DNA of 64,000 nucleotides from Thermaurantiacus tibetensis. GTDB taxonomy: Bacteria > Pseudomonadota > Alphaproteobacteria > Sphingomonadales > Sphingomonadaceae. The first letter of the stretch is position 1, and every line of letters begins with the position of its first letter. Below are positions 62,446 through 64,000 of the stretch, one piece after another. The position numbers were made by a program, and so were the translations under genes. The notes under the pieces are model-generated. The model saw only the letters and a list, made by a program, of their open reading frames with translations, was not told the DNA's origin and did not search any database. Location: NCBI RefSeq assembly GCF_015354055.1, contig NZ_JACHTM010000001.1, positions 868,001-932,000 on the forward strand, in the 5' to 3' direction.

Positions 62446-64000
62446 ATGAGCATCGAGTTCGTCGCGAGCTTCACCGCAACCGGCGACGCCCGGATCCAGA
62501 TGCAACAGGTGTTGCGGCCGCCTGGACTGTTCAGCAAGTCGGCGCGACGCGTGGTTCCCACTTCGGAGTGGATCGAGATTCTCGCCTCTGACGCGGCCTA
62601 CCGCCTCATCGACCTCGCGGCGCGCGGGGAAGCCGAGGACCTTGGGGATTCCATCGAGCTCCCTGCAGCCAGGGTCGCAGCGCTGGAGCAGGGGCTCGCG
62701 GCAGCCATCGGGCTTCCGCCACCAGCTCCCCTCGTGTTGCGGCTGCAAGGCAGGGGGCTTATCACACAGGATAACTTTGCCATCGACATGCGATGGACGC
62801 GCACCAACGGTCTCCCCGTGATGGTCAGAGTCTGCGGTGCGCAGGTTCGGATGGAAGGACAAGAGTTTCGCCTTCCGGAGCCGCTCTTCACGCTCAGCCG
62901 CACGGCGGCTGCTATCAACGCGGCGCCAAGCCTGAGCGAGAAGCAGGCCGCCTTCGCCGAGCTGCGCCGGATGCTGGAAGGGCATGCCGACGAGGCGATC
63001 CTCGATGGCGCGCTTCAGGAGACCCGTGTCGCCTTCGCTGCACATTTCTCGCTGTCGCTTGGCTCGTCGGCTTCCGCATTCGATTTCGACCCGGTGCTGT
63101 TCGCACCGAGAGTTGGCGCTGCTGCGTCGGAAGGTGCGGTCGTCGACGAAGAGGCCGACAATCTGCTTACTCCTGCCCAGGACAAGGCCTTCCGCCGTCT
63201 GTTCCGGCAGCGCGCAGGGCGCCAGTCTTCCTACCTCCTTCCCGACGGCCTGCTGCTGTTCATCGACCCTGAGCTTGCGAAGGCGCTTCGCGTGGTTAGC
63301 GAGAAGCAGCGGGCACCGGCCGACGAGCGACGGCGCTTCGCGATTTCGCCACGCCGGGTGCTGGCCGAGGCGCTTGGCAAGAATGAAGGTGCCTTCGAGG
63401 CGGCATTCATCGAGACCGCGCAATATTCCGAGCGTGTCATTGGCATCGATCCCTGGCGCAAGCCCGTCCTGCCCTGGATCAAGCCGCGCCCCAACAGCTG
63501 GCTCCCTGAGAAGATGGGGATTGCAATCGGCGACCCGCCTAACCAGCAGCTGATGGAGATCCCGCCGGGCGAGGCAAGTCCCGCAATTCCCGCGGTCGAG
63601 GCGGCCATAGAGGGCGGAAAGCCAAGTGTGTCTCTTTTCGGGGAGGATGTACCCGCAACCCGCGCCACGCTCGAGGCCCTTCGTTCCATTGCCGAAGTGG
63701 AGGCGGAGGCGGAACGGCTGAGCAGGACCAGGGAAGACGGCGCAGAACCGCCACCACGCCTGCGCGAGAAGCTGTTCCTGCGCGTCCGCGAGAATTTCGA
63801 GGACGTCGAGTATGCGCCACTCTGCGCTCCAGTCGGCGTGGTCGCTCCGCCAGCCGAAGTTCCGGCGGCCGTTCGGACGAGCCTGAAACCGCACCAGGTC
63901 GAGGGCTTCCAATGGCTTGCGCGCGCGTGGCAGAGCAATCGGCCGGGAGTGCTGCTCGCCGATGACATGGGCCTTGGCAAGACGCTCCAGGCCCTGGCCT
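62446..64000 (+). CDS. zorD: Zorya anti-phage system helicase/nuclease ZorD (partial)
   Basis: 518 codons to the window end, with no stop. The N-terminal ~480 residues are a long pre-helicase region (MSIEFVASFTATGDARIQMQ, then LAEALGKNEGAFEAAFIETA and NSWLPEKMGIAIGDPPNQQL). The SNF2 helicase core begins just before the end: LKPHQVEGFQWLARAW, then the Walker A LLADDMGLGKTLQAL. ZorD degrades or remodels invading DNA. The start 10 nt after the zorC stop has a weak ribosome-binding site. Motifs II-VI are beyond the window. Confidence 0.92.
   Translation, partial: MSIEFVASFTATGDARIQMQQVLRPPGLFSKSARRVVPTSEWIEILASDAAYRLIDLAARGEAEDLGDSIELPAARVAALEQGLAAAIGLPPPAPLVLRLQGRGLITQDNFAIDMRWTRTNGLPVMVRVCGAQVRMEGQEFRLPEPLFTLSRTAAAINAAPSLSEKQAAFAELRRMLEGHADEAILDGALQETRVAFAAHFSLSLGSSASAFDFDPVLFAPRVGAAASEGAVVDEEADNLLTPAQDKAFRRLFRQRAGRQSSYLLPDGLLLFIDPELAKALRVVSEKQRAPADERRRFAISPRRVLAEALGKNEGAFEAAFIETAQYSERVIGIDPWRKPVLPWIKPRPNSWLPEKMGIAIGDPPNQQLMEIPPGEASPAIPAVEAAIEGGKPSVSLFGEDVPATRATLEALRSIAEVEAEAERLSRTREDGAEPPPRLREKLFLRVRENFEDVEYAPLCAPVGVVAPPAEVPAAVRTSLKPHQVEGFQWLARAWQSNRPGVLLADDMGLGKTLQALA

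Overview
The window is about 64 kb of high-GC, gene-dense DNA. Its gene families point to an alphaproteobacterium with many TonB-dependent receptors, possibly a sphingomonad-like or neighbouring lineage: four such receptors, a UrcA protein, a TPR-sulfotransferase and a DcaP-like porin. The lineage is inferred from gene families only. No rRNA, tRNA, CRISPR array or insertion sequence was recognised.

Layout. (1) 1-6.7 kb is an acetate or short-chain-acid module: acetyl-CoA synthetase followed by a truncated response regulator, divergent from a porin and an MHS-type symporter across a strong palindrome, plus a phosphotransacetylase-like enzyme. (2) 6.8-13 kb has an FtsH-type protease, and a TonB receptor translationally coupled to a phosphodiester-glycosidase-domain protein. 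(3) 13.2-42.9 kb is a large nitrogen-acquisition island: urtABCDE (urea ABC transporter), a HupE/UreJ-type permease with a parvulin-like foldase, two TonB receptors (one coupled to an FmdE-like secreted protein), and a continuous minus-strand operon. That operon runs two exported ureohydrolases, ureDABCEFG, a hybrid sensor kinase with a permease-like sensor domain, and a LuxR-type response regulator. Divergent from it is an operon for a periplasmic tryptophan-tryptophylquinone (TTQ) amine dehydrogenase (mauB/E/D/A-like) with a c-type cytochrome.

Region (3) reads as one pathway. Guanidino compounds would be split outside the cytoplasm into urea and an amine. Urea is imported by UrtABCDE and hydrolysed by urease. 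The amine is oxidised by the TTQ dehydrogenase, giving ammonia and electrons. An 11-bp motif (GCTACGTCAAA) lies in the same orientation upstream of urtA, a TonB receptor and the amine dehydrogenase operon, so a shared regulator is plausible. The individual families are recognised with confidence; the integrated pathway is an inference.

(4) 42.9-48.4 kb is a gene graveyard with remnants of a YcaO-TfuA pair (peptide thioamidation/azoline type), unknown ORFs and a broken HAF-repeat gene. (5) 48.5-57.3 kb has phosphoenolpyruvate synthase, an outer-membrane protein, a regulator with two TetR-like halves, and a TonB receptor followed by a Ca-dependent PI-PLC-like phospholipase. (6) 57.3-64 kb is a less GC-extreme stretch followed by a type I Zorya anti-phage system, zorABC and the N-terminal part of zorD, cut by the window end.
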